From the NCBI RefSeq assembly GCF_000716535.1, contig NZ_JNWV01000049.1, positions 1 through 51,359 on the forward strand: a stretch of DNA of 51,359 nt. The letters run 5' to 3'. Positions within the stretch are counted from its first letter, which is position 1, and each line of letters starts with the position of its first letter. This stretch comes from Streptomyces flaveolus (GTDB lineage Bacteria; Actinomycetota; Actinomycetes; Streptomycetales; Streptomycetaceae). The notes beneath the pieces are model-generated. The model had not been told where the DNA came from, made no database searches, and saw only the letters and a program-made list of their open reading frames with translations. A program made the position numbers and the translations under genes. This document shows positions 13,907 through 21,250 of the stretch, in pieces.

Positions 13907-14749
13907 GTGTCCATCGGCAACTCCCCTGAAGACGAGCGTCCGTTCCGAGACGAGTCCCAGGAAGCCCGACCTTCTGTGGGCCGCGCGCTGCAGCAGGCGC
14001 GGATCGCGGCCGGGCTCACCGTGGGCGACGTCAGCAGTGCCACTCGTGTCCGTATCGCCATCGTGCACGCCATCGAGGCGGACGACTTCGCCCCCTGTGG
14101 CGGTGACGTGTACGCCCGTGGACACATCCGCACGCTGGCCAGGGCCGTCCACCTCGATCCCGAACCGCTGATCGCCCAGTACGACGCCGAGCACGGCGGC
14201 CGGCCCGCGCCCACCCCCGCCGCACCCCTGTTCGAGGCGGAGCGCATCCGGCCCGAGCGGCGCGGCCCGAACTGGACCGCCGCGATGGTCGCCGCGATCG
14301 TCGTCGTGATCGGGTTCGTCGGGTTCACCGCGTTCAAGGGCGGCGGAGACTCCGGTGACGCGAAGTCGCAGGTCGCCGACGGCCTCACGCCCACCCCCGG
14401 CAAGTCCGCCTCGCCCACGCCCAAGAAGGACAAGCCCGCCGCGCCGACCGGCGAGCCCTCCGACAGCGCCATCGCCGCCGCGCCCCAGGACAAGGTCACC
14501 GTCCAGGTCAGCGCGCCCAACGGACGAAGCTGGATCTCGGCCAAGGACCACAACGGCCGGATGCTCTTCGACGGGCTGTTGAAGAAGGGCCAGTCCAAGA
14601 CCTTCCAGGACAGCTCCAAGATCAACCTGATCCTCGGCGACGCCGGTGCGATCGAGCTGTACGTCAACGGCAAGAAGATCGAGGACACCTTCCGGCCCGG
14701 CGCGGTGGAGCGCCTCACCTACACCAAGGGCGACCCGGTCGCGGGCTGA
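13907..14749 (+). CDS. RodZ-like membrane protein (HTH_25, TM, DUF4115)
   Basis: A 280-residue single-pass membrane protein. The N-terminal Xre-type helix-turn-helix (about 22-85; SVGRALQQARIAAGLTVGDV, then YARGHIRTLA) is followed by one membrane helix (about 121-140; AAMVAAIVVVIGFVGF), a Pro/Thr/Lys-rich spacer, and a C-terminal DUF4115 beta domain (about 195-275). This is the RodZ arrangement. RodZ links MreB to cell-wall synthesis in rods, but its role in a tip-growing organism is uncertain. The GTG at 13907, preceded by GAAAGG, was preferred to the in-frame GTG at 13880, which lacks a binding site. It sits between ftsK and rimO. Confidence 0.8.
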   Translation: MSIGNSPEDERPFRDESQEARPSVGRALQQARIAAGLTVGDVSSATRVRIAIVHAIEADDFAPCGGDVYARGHIRTLARAVHLDPEPLIAQYDAEHGGRPAPTPAAPLFEAERIRPERRGPNWTAAMVAAIVVVIGFVGFTAFKGGGDSGDAKSQVADGLTPTPGKSASPTPKKDKPAAPTGEPSDSAIAAAPQDKVTVQVSAPNGRSWISAKDHNGRMLFDGLLKKGQSKTFQDSSKINLILGDAGAIELYVNGKKIEDTFRPGAVERLTYTKGDPVAG

Positions 14750-14845
14750 CGCGGGGCGCGGCGCGACGGTTGTGTGACGGAGTCGGCCACAATCGGCCAA
14801 CCCCGTCGACGTGGGCTGTCAGTGAGACAAAGTAGTCTTGAGCCC

Positions 14846-16318
14846 ATGCCTGAACGCCGTACCGTCGCACTCGTCACTCTCGGCTGCGCTCGTAACGAGG
14901 TGGATTCCGAGGAGCTCGCAGGCCGTTTGGAGGCGGACGGCTGGCAGCTCGTCGAGGACGCCGCGGACGCCGACGTCGCCGTGGTCAACACCTGTGGCTT
15001 CGTGGAGGCCGCCAAGAAGGACTCCGTCGACGCGCTGCTGGAGGCCAACGACCTCAAGAGCCACGGCAGAACCCAGGCCGTCGTGGCGGTGGGCTGCATG
15101 GCCGAGCGGTACGGCAAGGAGCTGGCCGAGGCGCTGCCGGAAGCCGACGGTGTCCTCGGATTCGACGACTACACGAACATCTCGGACCGCCTGCAGACCA
15201 TCCTGTCCGGCGGCATCCACGCCGCCCACACCCCGCGCGACCGGCGCAAGCTGCTGCCGATCAGCCCCGCCGAACGCCAGGAGTCGGCCGCGTCCGTCGC
15301 GCTGCCCGGGCACGGCCCGGCCGACCTCCCGGAGGGCGTCGCGCCCGCCTCGGGCCCCCGGGCACCGCTGCGCCGCCGTCTGGACGGTGCCCCGGTCGCC
15401 TCGGTCAAGCTCGCCTCGGGCTGCGACCGGCGCTGCTCCTTCTGCGCCATCCCCTCCTTCCGCGGCTCCTTCATCTCCCGCCGCCCCAGCGACGTCCTGA
15501 ACGAGACCCGCTGGCTGGCCGAGCAGGGCGTGAAGGAGATCATGCTGGTCTCCGAGAACAACACCTCCTACGGCAAGGACCTCGGCGACATCCGCCTGCT
15601 GGAGTCCCTGCTGCCGGAGCTGGCCGAGGTCGACGGCCTCGAGCGGGTCCGGGTGAGCTACCTCCAGCCGGCCGAGATGCGCCCGGGCCTGATCGACGTC
15701 CTGACCTCCACCCCGAAGGTCGCCCCCTACTTCGACCTGTCCTTCCAGCACTCCGCGCCCGACGTGCTGCGCGCCATGCGCCGCTTCGGCGACACCGACC
15801 GCTTCCTGGAACTGCTCGACACGATCCGGAGCAAGGCCCCCGAGGCCGGTGTGCGCTCCAACTTCATCGTCGGCTTCCCCGGTGAGACCGAGTCCGACCT
15901 GGCCGAACTGGAGCGCTTCCTGACCGGCGCCCGGCTGGACGCCATCGGCGTCTTCGGGTACTCGGACGAGGAGGGCACGGAAGCGGCGACGTACGACAAC
16001 AAGCTGGACGAGGACGTCGTCGCCGAGCGCCTCGCCCACATCTCCCGGCTCGCCGAGGAACTCGTCTCGCAGCGCGCCGAGGAGCGCGTCGGCGAGACCG
16101 TCCAGGTCCTGGTGGAGTCCGTGGACGAGGAGGAGGGCGTCTACGGCCGCGGCGCCCACCAGGCGCCGGAGACCGACGGCCAGGTGCTCCTCACGAGCGG
16201 CGCGGGTCTGAGCGTCGGACGTATGGTCGAGGCGAAGGTGGTCGGCACCGAGGGCGTCGACCTGGTGGCCGAGCCGCTGACCGGCTCGCTCGCGTGTAGT
16301 GAGGAGGCGGGCAGATGA
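14846..16318 (+). CDS. rimO: Ribosomal protein uS12 methylthiotransferase RimO
   Basis: A 490-residue radical-SAM methylthiotransferase that adds a methylthio group to an Asp of ribosomal protein S12. The UPF0004 domain carries cluster cysteines C14, C50 and C84 ([27 protein letters not shown]). The radical-SAM cluster is CDRRCSFC (C193, C197, C200). A C-terminal TRAM-type domain follows. An extra linker of about 50 residues, rich in Pro and Ala, separates the first two domains. The ATG at 14846 lacks a ribosome binding site but has TAGTCT seven bases upstream, so translation may be leaderless. The stop overlaps pgsA by 4 nt, which implies translational coupling. Confidence 0.95.
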   Translation: MPERRTVALVTLGCARNEVDSEELAGRLEADGWQLVEDAADADVAVVNTCGFVEAAKKDSVDALLEANDLKSHGRTQAVVAVGCMAERYGKELAEALPEADGVLGFDDYTNISDRLQTILSGGIHAAHTPRDRRKLLPISPAERQESAASVALPGHGPADLPEGVAPASGPRAPLRRRLDGAPVASVKLASGCDRRCSFCAIPSFRGSFISRRPSDVLNETRWLAEQGVKEIMLVSENNTSYGKDLGDIRLLESLLPELAEVDGLERVRVSYLQPAEMRPGLIDVLTSTPKVAPYFDLSFQHSAPDVLRAMRRFGDTDRFLELLDTIRSKAPEAGVRSNFIVGFPGETESDLAELERFLTGARLDAIGVFGYSDEEGTEAATYDNKLDEDVVAERLAHISRLAEELVSQRAEERVGETVQVLVESVDEEEGVYGRGAHQAPETDGQVLLTSGAGLSVGRMVEAKVVGTEGVDLVAEPLTGSLACSEEAGR

Positions 16319-17085
16319 CCGGAGTCCCGGCATCCGCCGCGGGCGGCTCCTCCGGTGCGCAGGGCGCCCGGGGCTCCGCCGCCGCTGCCGACGGCGGAAA
16401 CCCGTCCGAGGTCTCCGGTTCTGCTTCGGGTGCGGCCACGGCCCCCGAGGGCGGCAAGTCCCCGCGTGGCGGGAAGATCGCGGCCGCGGCCGTCAACCAG
16501 GCGAGCGTCTGGAACGTCGCCAATCTGCTGACGATGCTCCGGCTGGTCCTGGTGCCCGGCTTCGTGGCACTGATGCTGGCCGGCGGCGGCTATGACCCGG
16601 CCTGGCGCTCCCTGGCCTGGGCGGCCTTCGCCATCGCCATGATCACCGACCTGTTCGACGGGCATCTGGCGCGCACCTACAACCTGGTCACCGACTTCGG
16701 GAAGATCGCCGATCCGATCGCCGACAAGGCGATCATGGGTGCGGCGCTCATCTGTCTGTCCGGCCTCGGCGATCTGCCGTGGTGGGTGACGGCCGTCATC
16801 CTCGGCCGGGAACTCGGCATCACCCTGCTGCGTTTTCTGGTCATTCGCTACGGTGTGATCCCCGCCAGCCGGGGCGGCAAACTGAAGACGCTCACCCAGG
16901 GCGTCGCCGTCGGGATGTACGTCCTGGCCCTGACCGGGTGGCTCGCCACCCTGCGCTTCTGGGTGATGGCCGCGGCGGTCGTCCTCACCGTCGTCACGGG
17001 CCTCGACTACGTAAGACAAGCCATTGTGCTGCGCCGGCGGGGAATCGCCGAGCGTGCCGCAGCGTTGGAGGAGACGGAAGCGTGA
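16315..17085 (+). CDS. pgsA: CDP-diacylglycerol--glycerol-3-phosphate 3-phosphatidyltransferase
   Basis: A 256-residue integral membrane enzyme of phosphatidylglycerol synthesis. After a disordered Ala/Gly/Ser-rich N terminus of about 60 residues come several membrane helices. The CDP-alcohol phosphotransferase signature D-x2-DG-x2-AR-x8-G-x3-D-x3-D is intact (DLFDGHLAR, then GKIADPIAD). The start codon overlaps the rimO stop, and the stop overlaps the cinA start, so the three genes form one operon. The neighbourhood supports pgsA proper rather than phosphatidylinositol phosphate synthase. Confidence 0.93.
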   Translation: MTGVPASAAGGSSGAQGARGSAAAADGGNPSEVSGSASGAATAPEGGKSPRGGKIAAAAVNQASVWNVANLLTMLRLVLVPGFVALMLAGGGYDPAWRSLAWAAFAIAMITDLFDGHLARTYNLVTDFGKIADPIADKAIMGAALICLSGLGDLPWWVTAVILGRELGITLLRFLVIRYGVIPASRGGKLKTLTQGVAVGMYVLALTGWLATLRFWVMAAAVVLTVVTGLDYVRQAIVLRRRGIAERAAALEETEA

Positions 17086-17627
17086 GTTCGCGGGCCACCG
17101 AACTGGTGCGACTACTGACCGTGAGGGGCGAGACCCTCGCCGTCGCGGAGTCGCTGACCGGTGGCCTGGTAGCGGCGGAGATCACCGGGGTACCCGGAGC
17201 CTCCCGGGTGTTCCGGGGCTCGATCACCGCCTACGCCACCGAACTGAAACATGAGCTGCTGGGCGTCGACGCCACCCTGCTGGCCCAGCGCGGAGCGGTG
17301 GATCCGCAGGTCGCGGGCCAGATGGCGGCCGGAGTCCGCAAGGTTCTGGGCGCCGACTGGGGCATCGCGACCACCGGGGTCGCCGGCCCCGATCCGCAGG
17401 ACGGCAAGCCCGTCGGGACGGTCTTCGTGGCCGTCGACGGACCCCTTGCCGCCCGGGCCGGTTCTGCCGGTGGCGGAAAAGTCGAGGCTCTGCGGTTGAA
17501 CGGCAGCCGTGCGGAAATTCGTATGGAGAGTGTACGGAGCGTACTCGCAGTGCTCCTGGAGCAGCTTGCGGGCGAACAGACTGGGAATGAGCGGGCACAG
17601 GATACGGAACGGAACGGGGGGTTTTGA
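17082..17627 (+). CDS. cinA: CinA-family nicotinamide-nucleotide amidohydrolase
   Basis: A 181-residue protein consisting only of the CinA C-terminal (PncC-like) domain, which deamidates nicotinamide mononucleotide to nicotinate mononucleotide. Visible signatures are LAVAESLTGGLVAAEITGVPGASRVFRGS near the N terminus (family Ser/Thr-rich active region) and TTGVAGPDPQDGKPVGTVF. The GTG at 17082 overlaps the pgsA stop by 4 nt. The last 20 or so residues (Asn/Arg/Gly-rich) are not conserved-looking. It is the third gene of the rimO-pgsA-cinA operon. Confidence 0.92.
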   Translation: MSSRATELVRLLTVRGETLAVAESLTGGLVAAEITGVPGASRVFRGSITAYATELKHELLGVDATLLAQRGAVDPQVAGQMAAGVRKVLGADWGIATTGVAGPDPQDGKPVGTVFVAVDGPLAARAGSAGGGKVEALRLNGSRAEIRMESVRSVLAVLLEQLAGEQTGNERAQDTERNGGF

Positions 17628-17736
17628 TGTTTGCAGCCCTGAGTGAACACGACATCGCTCCCCGCACGGCCGCGGCGCAAGGCGGTACGGTGGGGCGAGA
17701 AGGATGCGGCTACGCGGTCCGAGGAGGGAGCCACCG

Positions 17737-18111
17737 ATGATTCTGCTCCGTCGCCTGCTGGGTGACGTGCTGCGTCGGCAGCGCCAACGCCAGGGCCGTA
17801 CTCTGCGCGAAGTCTCCTCGTCCGCCCGAGTCTCACTCGGCTATCTCTCCGAGGTGGAGCGGGGGCAGAAGGAGGCTTCCTCCGAACTGCTCTCCGCCAT
17901 CTGCGACGCGCTGGACGTACGGATGTCGGAACTCATGCGAGAGGTGAGCGACGAGCTGGCGCTCGCCGAACTGGCCCAGTCCGCCCGGGCCACTGAACCG
18001 GTACCCACGCCGGTCCGGCCGATGCTGGGTTCCGTGTCGGTGACCGGTGTGCCACCGGAACGGGTGACCATCAAGGCGCCCGCGGAAGCGGTGGACGTCG
18101 TCGCCGCTTGA
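17737..18111 (+). CDS. clgR: ClgR-type transcriptional regulator of Clp protease genes
   Basis: A 124-residue Xre-family regulator. Its helix-turn-helix (about 8-65) reads [20 protein letters not shown], then [13 protein letters not shown]. This is the highly conserved ClgR sequence; ClgR activates clpP1P2, clpC and lon in actinomycetes. The C terminus ends in VVAA, and in Streptomyces the terminal Ala-Ala of ClgR is known to mark it for ClpP-dependent breakdown, giving feedback control. The ATG at 17737 follows GAGGAGGGAG. It is separated from cinA by 109 nt and ends 70 nt before a 20-nt tandem array and a terminator. Confidence 0.92.
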   Translation: MILLRRLLGDVLRRQRQRQGRTLREVSSSARVSLGYLSEVERGQKEASSELLSAICDALDVRMSELMREVSDELALAELAQSARATEPVPTPVRPMLGSVSVTGVPPERVTIKAPAEAVDVVAA

Positions 18112-18182
18112 GGTTCGCGTACGCGGTCTGACCATCCGAGACGAGTGACGCTCCGATACCGGTGAACGACCTGGACACGGCG

Positions 18183-18262
18183 CAGCGATCCGGATGCGTG
18201 TGAAGCGATCCGGTCGCGGGTGACTCGACCCTGTTCCGGGTGAAGCGATCCCGCTGCGGGTC
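18183..18262. repeat. Four 20-nt tandem repeats downstream of clgR
   Basis: Units start at 18183, 18203, 18223 and 18243, exactly 20 nt apart. The clearest copies are AAGCGATCCGGTCGCGGGTG and AAGCGATCCCGCTGCGGGTC. Weaker 18-19-nt relatives can be traced upstream to about 18130. They lie between clgR and its terminator. Confidence 0.7.
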
Positions 18263-18280
18263 AAGATCCGAGACGGCTTG

Positions 18281-18330
18281 AGCCCCGGCCGGCTTCTCCA
18301 GGGAGACCTGGGGAGCCGGCCGGGGCTTTT
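18281..18330 (+). terminator. Terminator after clgR
   Basis: The arms AGCCCCGGCCGGCT (18281-18294) and AGCCGGCCGGGGCT (18314-18327) are perfectly complementary over 14 bp. TTTT closes the structure at 18327-18330. It separates clgR from the Dps gene. Confidence 0.9.
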
Positions 18331-18426
18331 CGTCGCTCTGGAAGCGATCTGCGCCCGTTTGCCGGTGGTGTGAGGTGCGGTCATCGTGGGAGGGACGTGA
18401 CAGCGCCTGAACACCGGAGGAAACGG

Positions 18427-18897
18427 ATGTACGTCGTGAAGAGCCCGTTGGCCGACGGAGACCTGAAGACCGTGTCCGAGGCGCTCCAGGGCGCCCTCGT
18501 CGACCTGGTGGACCTCTCCCTGGTCGCCAAGCAGATCCACTGGAACGTCGTCGGCCCGCGCTTCCGCTCCGTCCACCTCCAACTCGACGAGGTGGTCGAC
18601 TCCGCCCGCACCCACATGGACACGGTGGCCGAGCGGGCCTCGGCCCTGGGCATACCGCCCGACGGACGAGCCGGCACGGTGGCCTCCAGCAGCGGCATCA
18701 AGACCACCCCGGCCGGATGGATCAAGGACACGGACGCGGTCGGGGCGATGGTGGACGCGCTGGGCTCGGTGATCACCCGGATGCGGGAGCGGGTGGAGGC
18801 GACCGGGGAGCCCGACCCGGTGTCCCAGGACATGTTCATCGGGATCACCGCGGATCTGGAGAAACACCACTGGATGTTCCAGGCGGAGAACGCGTAA
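18427..18897 (+). CDS. dpsB: Dps-family ferritin-like protein
   Basis: A 156-residue four-helix protein of the DNA-starvation protein family, which stores iron and compacts nucleoids. The interface ferroxidase residues are visible in LVAKQIHWNVVGPRF and HLQLDEVVDSARTHMDTVAER. A late helix ends in LEKHHWMFQAENA. There is no long Lys-rich N- or C-terminal tail, unlike some mycobacterial and streptomycete Dps proteins. Its position after clgR corresponds, from memory, to DpsB of S. coelicolor, so the symbol is tentative. The ATG at 18427 follows GGAGG; an upstream in-frame start at 18370 is unlikely. Confidence 0.88.
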   Translation: MYVVKSPLADGDLKTVSEALQGALVDLVDLSLVAKQIHWNVVGPRFRSVHLQLDEVVDSARTHMDTVAERASALGIPPDGRAGTVASSSGIKTTPAGWIKDTDAVGAMVDALGSVITRMRERVEATGEPDPVSQDMFIGITADLEKHHWMFQAENA

Positions 18898-19064
18898 ACG
18901 GTGGCACCCGGGTCGGTGCGGCCGGGGCCGGTGTCCTGGGCGGCGAGGCCGCTGTGAACGCCGGGCGGGCTGCTTGCCTCCCGGCGCTGCACCCGTGAGC
19001 CCTCAGTGCGCCTCCCGTGCGGTCGGGGCGGCGGTCTAGCGTCCGGCTGGAGGTGATGGTGGGC

Positions 19065-19343
19065 ATGGCGGGACGGACAGTGCGCTGGGGACTGGCGCTC
19101 GGCCTGGGAGCGGTGTGGTGGTGGGCCGTGCTGCGGATCGCCGTGGGGGAGGGCGCGGGCGTCCTGGAAGGGGCCGTCGCCGCCGGCGGCTGGGGGCTGA
19201 GCCTGCTGCCCGTGCACTGTGTGCCCAAGGGGCGCGCGACCGGCGCCGTGCACCCGGGGCGCTGGATGGCCGCCTGGCGGGCGGGGGATGTCACCAAGGC
19301 ATCGCCACGCCCCCGTTCGGGCGAAGTATCTGACCCGTCATGA
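19065..19343 (+). CDS. Small membrane protein of unknown function
   Basis: A possible 92-residue protein with one or two hydrophobic helices near the N terminus (about 7-30, WGLALGLGAVWWWAVLRI, and 35-55) and a basic Gly/Pro-rich tail. The ATG at 19065 follows GGAGG by 11 nt. The C-terminal 17 codons overlap the convergent SDR gene. I do not recognise a family. The Trp-rich N terminus and the ribosome binding site support a real gene, but it could be a chance ORF. Confidence 0.5.
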   Translation: MAGRTVRWGLALGLGAVWWWAVLRIAVGEGAGVLEGAVAAGGWGLSLLPVHCVPKGRATGAVHPGRWMAAWRAGDVTKASPRPRSGEVSDPS

Positions 19344-20055
19344 ACGCCGACGCGTCCGACGCCAGGTACAGCACCGCGTGCGCGACGTCGTCCGGCTCGC
19401 CGACCCGGCCCAGCGGGGTCATCCGGGTCATCGCGGCCTCGGTGTGCGCCTGTGCCTCGCGGTCGTGCCGGTCGGTCATGGGTGTGCGGATCCAGCCGGG
19501 CGCGACGGCGTTGACCCGGATGCCGTGCGGGCCGACCTCGGTGGCCAGCGTCTTGGTGAGCTGCACCACGGCCGCCTTCGCCGCGCCGTAGCAGAGCAGT
19601 CCGGCGCCGCCGGTGTCCACCGCGCCGGAGGCCATGGTCACGATGCTGCCGCGGGTCCGGTGGGCGAGCATCAGCCGGGCCGCCTCCTGGCAGGCGTGGA
19701 GCACGCCCTTGAAGTTGACGTCCAGCACCCGGTCGAGATCCTCGTCGCGGGTCTCCAGCACCGGGCTGCTGTGCATGATTCCGGCGATCGCCGCCAGCAC
19801 GTCCAGCCGGCCGCAGGACCGGACCGCCTCGCCCAGCCGGGCCCGGTCGGTGACGTCGAGGACGTGGATACGGGCCTTGCCGCCGCGGTCCTCGATCAGC
19901 GCCGCCGTGCCGTCCAGGCCGTCGGCGTCCCGGTCGGCACAGTGCACTGTCGCACCCGCCTCGGCCAGCAGTACGGCGGACGCCCGCCCGATGCCACCGG
20001 CGGCTCCGGTGACGAAGGCGGCGCGTCCGCTGAGGTCGTACGCGGTGAGGGTCAT
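19291..20055 (-). CDS. SDR-family NAD(P)-dependent oxidoreductase
   Basis: A 254-residue classical short-chain dehydrogenase. The Rossmann motif TGAAGGIG is followed by an acidic residue in HCADRD, which favours NAD. DVTD, AIAGIMH (in place of NNAG), the catalytic Ser in TMASGAV, and YGAAK (Tyr/Lys pair) are present, as are the PG motif VAPGWIRTPMT and the C-terminal GQILRPNGG. Substrate is unknown; 3-oxoacyl-ACP reductase-like enzymes are the nearest annotation. The ATG at 20055 has no ribosome binding site but lies six bases after a clear -10, so the mRNA is probably leaderless. No partner genes suggest a pathway. Confidence 0.88.
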   Translation of the reverse strand: MTLTAYDLSGRAAFVTGAAGGIGRASAVLLAEAGATVHCADRDADGLDGTAALIEDRGGKARIHVLDVTDRARLGEAVRSCGRLDVLAAIAGIMHSSPVLETRDEDLDRVLDVNFKGVLHACQEAARLMLAHRTRGSIVTMASGAVDTGGAGLLCYGAAKAAVVQLTKTLATEVGPHGIRVNAVAPGWIRTPMTDRHDREAQAHTEAAMTRMTPLGRVGEPDDVAHAVLYLASDASAFMTGQILRPNGGVAMPW

Positions 20056-20061
20056 GAGGGG

Positions 20062-20091
20062 ACGGTACGAGCGTTTCTGACGACCCGTCAA
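20062..20091 (-). promoter_or_regulatory. Leaderless promoter of the SDR gene
   Basis: On the - strand: TTGACG (20091-20086), an 18-nt spacer and TACCGT (20067-20062), with the ATG starting six bases further on. Transcription would begin at or next to the start codon. Confidence 0.65.
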
Positions 20092-20183
20092 TCAGCGGTG
20101 CGTGATGGGGTCCGGGACGCGGCTGCGTACGCCGGCGTGAGTGAGGGCGCGTATCCACGGCGCCGAGGGGGCAGGCCGGACGG

Positions 20184-21029
20184 TCAGCCGGTGCGGCGCG
20201 GGTACTTGTCGCGCCAGCGTTGGGGCGTGCCGGGTGCGGGGGCGGGGCCCGTCTGGCAGGTGGGGCACCAGTAGGTGGGGCGTTCCTGGGAGCCGTCGCC
20301 CTGGTCCGCCACCCGCACGGGGGTGTGACAGCGCAGGCACGGGCGGGGTGCGCGGCCGTAGACGAACAGGTCGTGCCGGTGCAAGCCGGTCGTCTGCCGG
20401 ACCGGGCGGTCGCGGTTGGTCTCCAGTAGCTGCTTGGCCAGCCCGGGGAGCTGCCGGGCGAGGTCCGCGGGGAGCGCCCCGGCCGGCAGCCAGGGGGTAA
20501 CGCCGAGAAGGAAGCACAGCTCGCTCTTGTAGACGTTGCCGATGCCGGCCAGATTGCGCTGGTCCAGCAGGGCCTCGCCGAGCTCGCGGGCCGGGTCGGA
20601 GAGGACGTTGGCCAGGGCGCGCTCGGGGTCCCAGTCCGGGCCGAGCAGATCGGGGCCGAGGTGGCCGACGACCCGCTCCTCCTCGGTCGTGCGCAGCAGC
20701 TCCAGGACCTGCAGCCGGTAGCCGACGGCCGTACGGTCGGCGGTGCCGAGAACCGCCCTGATCTGGTACGCCGGCCCGCCCCGCCAGCGCTCGCCCGTGC
20801 CGTACACCTTCCACGCGCCCTCCATGCGCAGGTGGGTGTGCAGGGTGAGGCCGCCCTCGAACCGGGTGAGGATGTGCTTGCCGCGCGGGATCGTGCTCAG
20901 CACCCCGCGGCCGGACAGGTCGACCGTCGCGTACTTCGGCACGCGGAAGTCGCTGCGGGTCAGCGCCTTGCCCGCGAGGGCCTCATGCAGCCGCCGCGCA
21001 GCCTGCCAGACCGTGTCACCTTCGGGCAT
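20184..21029 (-). CDS. nei2: Fpg/Nei-family DNA glycosylase (endonuclease VIII-like)
   Basis: A 281-residue base-excision repair enzyme. It begins MPEGDTVWQAARRL: Pro2 is the nucleophile and Glu3 the second catalytic residue, and PEGDT marks the Nei rather than Fpg branch. The helix-two-turn-helix DNA-binding region reads LDQRNLAGIGNVYKSELCF. A C-terminal zinc finger uses CLRC and CPTC. It removes oxidised pyrimidines and cleaves the strand. It lies 221 nt downstream of the co-directional lhr helicase gene, which suggests a shared repair role. The symbol nei2 is a family-level guess. Confidence 0.9.
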   Translation of the reverse strand: MPEGDTVWQAARRLHEALAGKALTRSDFRVPKYATVDLSGRGVLSTIPRGKHILTRFEGGLTLHTHLRMEGAWKVYGTGERWRGGPAYQIRAVLGTADRTAVGYRLQVLELLRTTEEERVVGHLGPDLLGPDWDPERALANVLSDPARELGEALLDQRNLAGIGNVYKSELCFLLGVTPWLPAGALPADLARQLPGLAKQLLETNRDRPVRQTTGLHRHDLFVYGRAPRPCLRCHTPVRVADQGDGSQERPTYWCPTCQTGPAPAPGTPQRWRDKYPRRTG

Positions 21030-21063
21030 GGGTCAAGGGTGCCACGGTGGAGTGAGCGGGCAC

Positions 21064-21092
21064 GGGGGTGCGGGGTGGGGGTTGGAAGGGGG
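21064..21092 (+). other. Potential G-quadruplex upstream of the glycosylase gene
   Basis: Four G runs of 5, 4, 5 and 5 with loops of 3, 1 and 6 bases fit the G3+N1-7 pattern. It lies on the + strand (template for the glycosylase gene), 35 nt before its start codon. High G content makes chance occurrence plausible. Confidence 0.45.
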
Positions 21093-21201
21093 CGTGGGCG
21101 GCATGGGTGCGGGTCGATGGCCCGCGCGGGGCGGTGCGGGGATCGGGCGCGGGCATCGCGTGGTGGAGGCGGCGCGGGGGCAGCGGCTGTGCCGGGACCA
21201 A

Positions 21202-21230
21202 GGGGCCGGCCCCGTGTCGCGGCCGGCCCC
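21202..21230. terminator. Hairpin after lhr
   Basis: Perfect 10-bp arms GGGGCCGGCC (21202-21211) and GGCCGGCCCC (21221-21230) with a 9-base loop, starting 20 nt after the lhr stop. No T tract follows on the - strand. It is a probable terminator or mRNA 3'-end stabiliser. Confidence 0.6.
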
Positions 21231-21250
21231 GCTGCCCGGCGAACTGTGCC

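Noticed and set aside
18113..18127. GTTCGC-GTAC-GCG after clgR as a ClgR operator
   Set aside because: Spacing and right half do not match the ClgR motif as I remember it, and it lies downstream of clgR rather than at a promoter.
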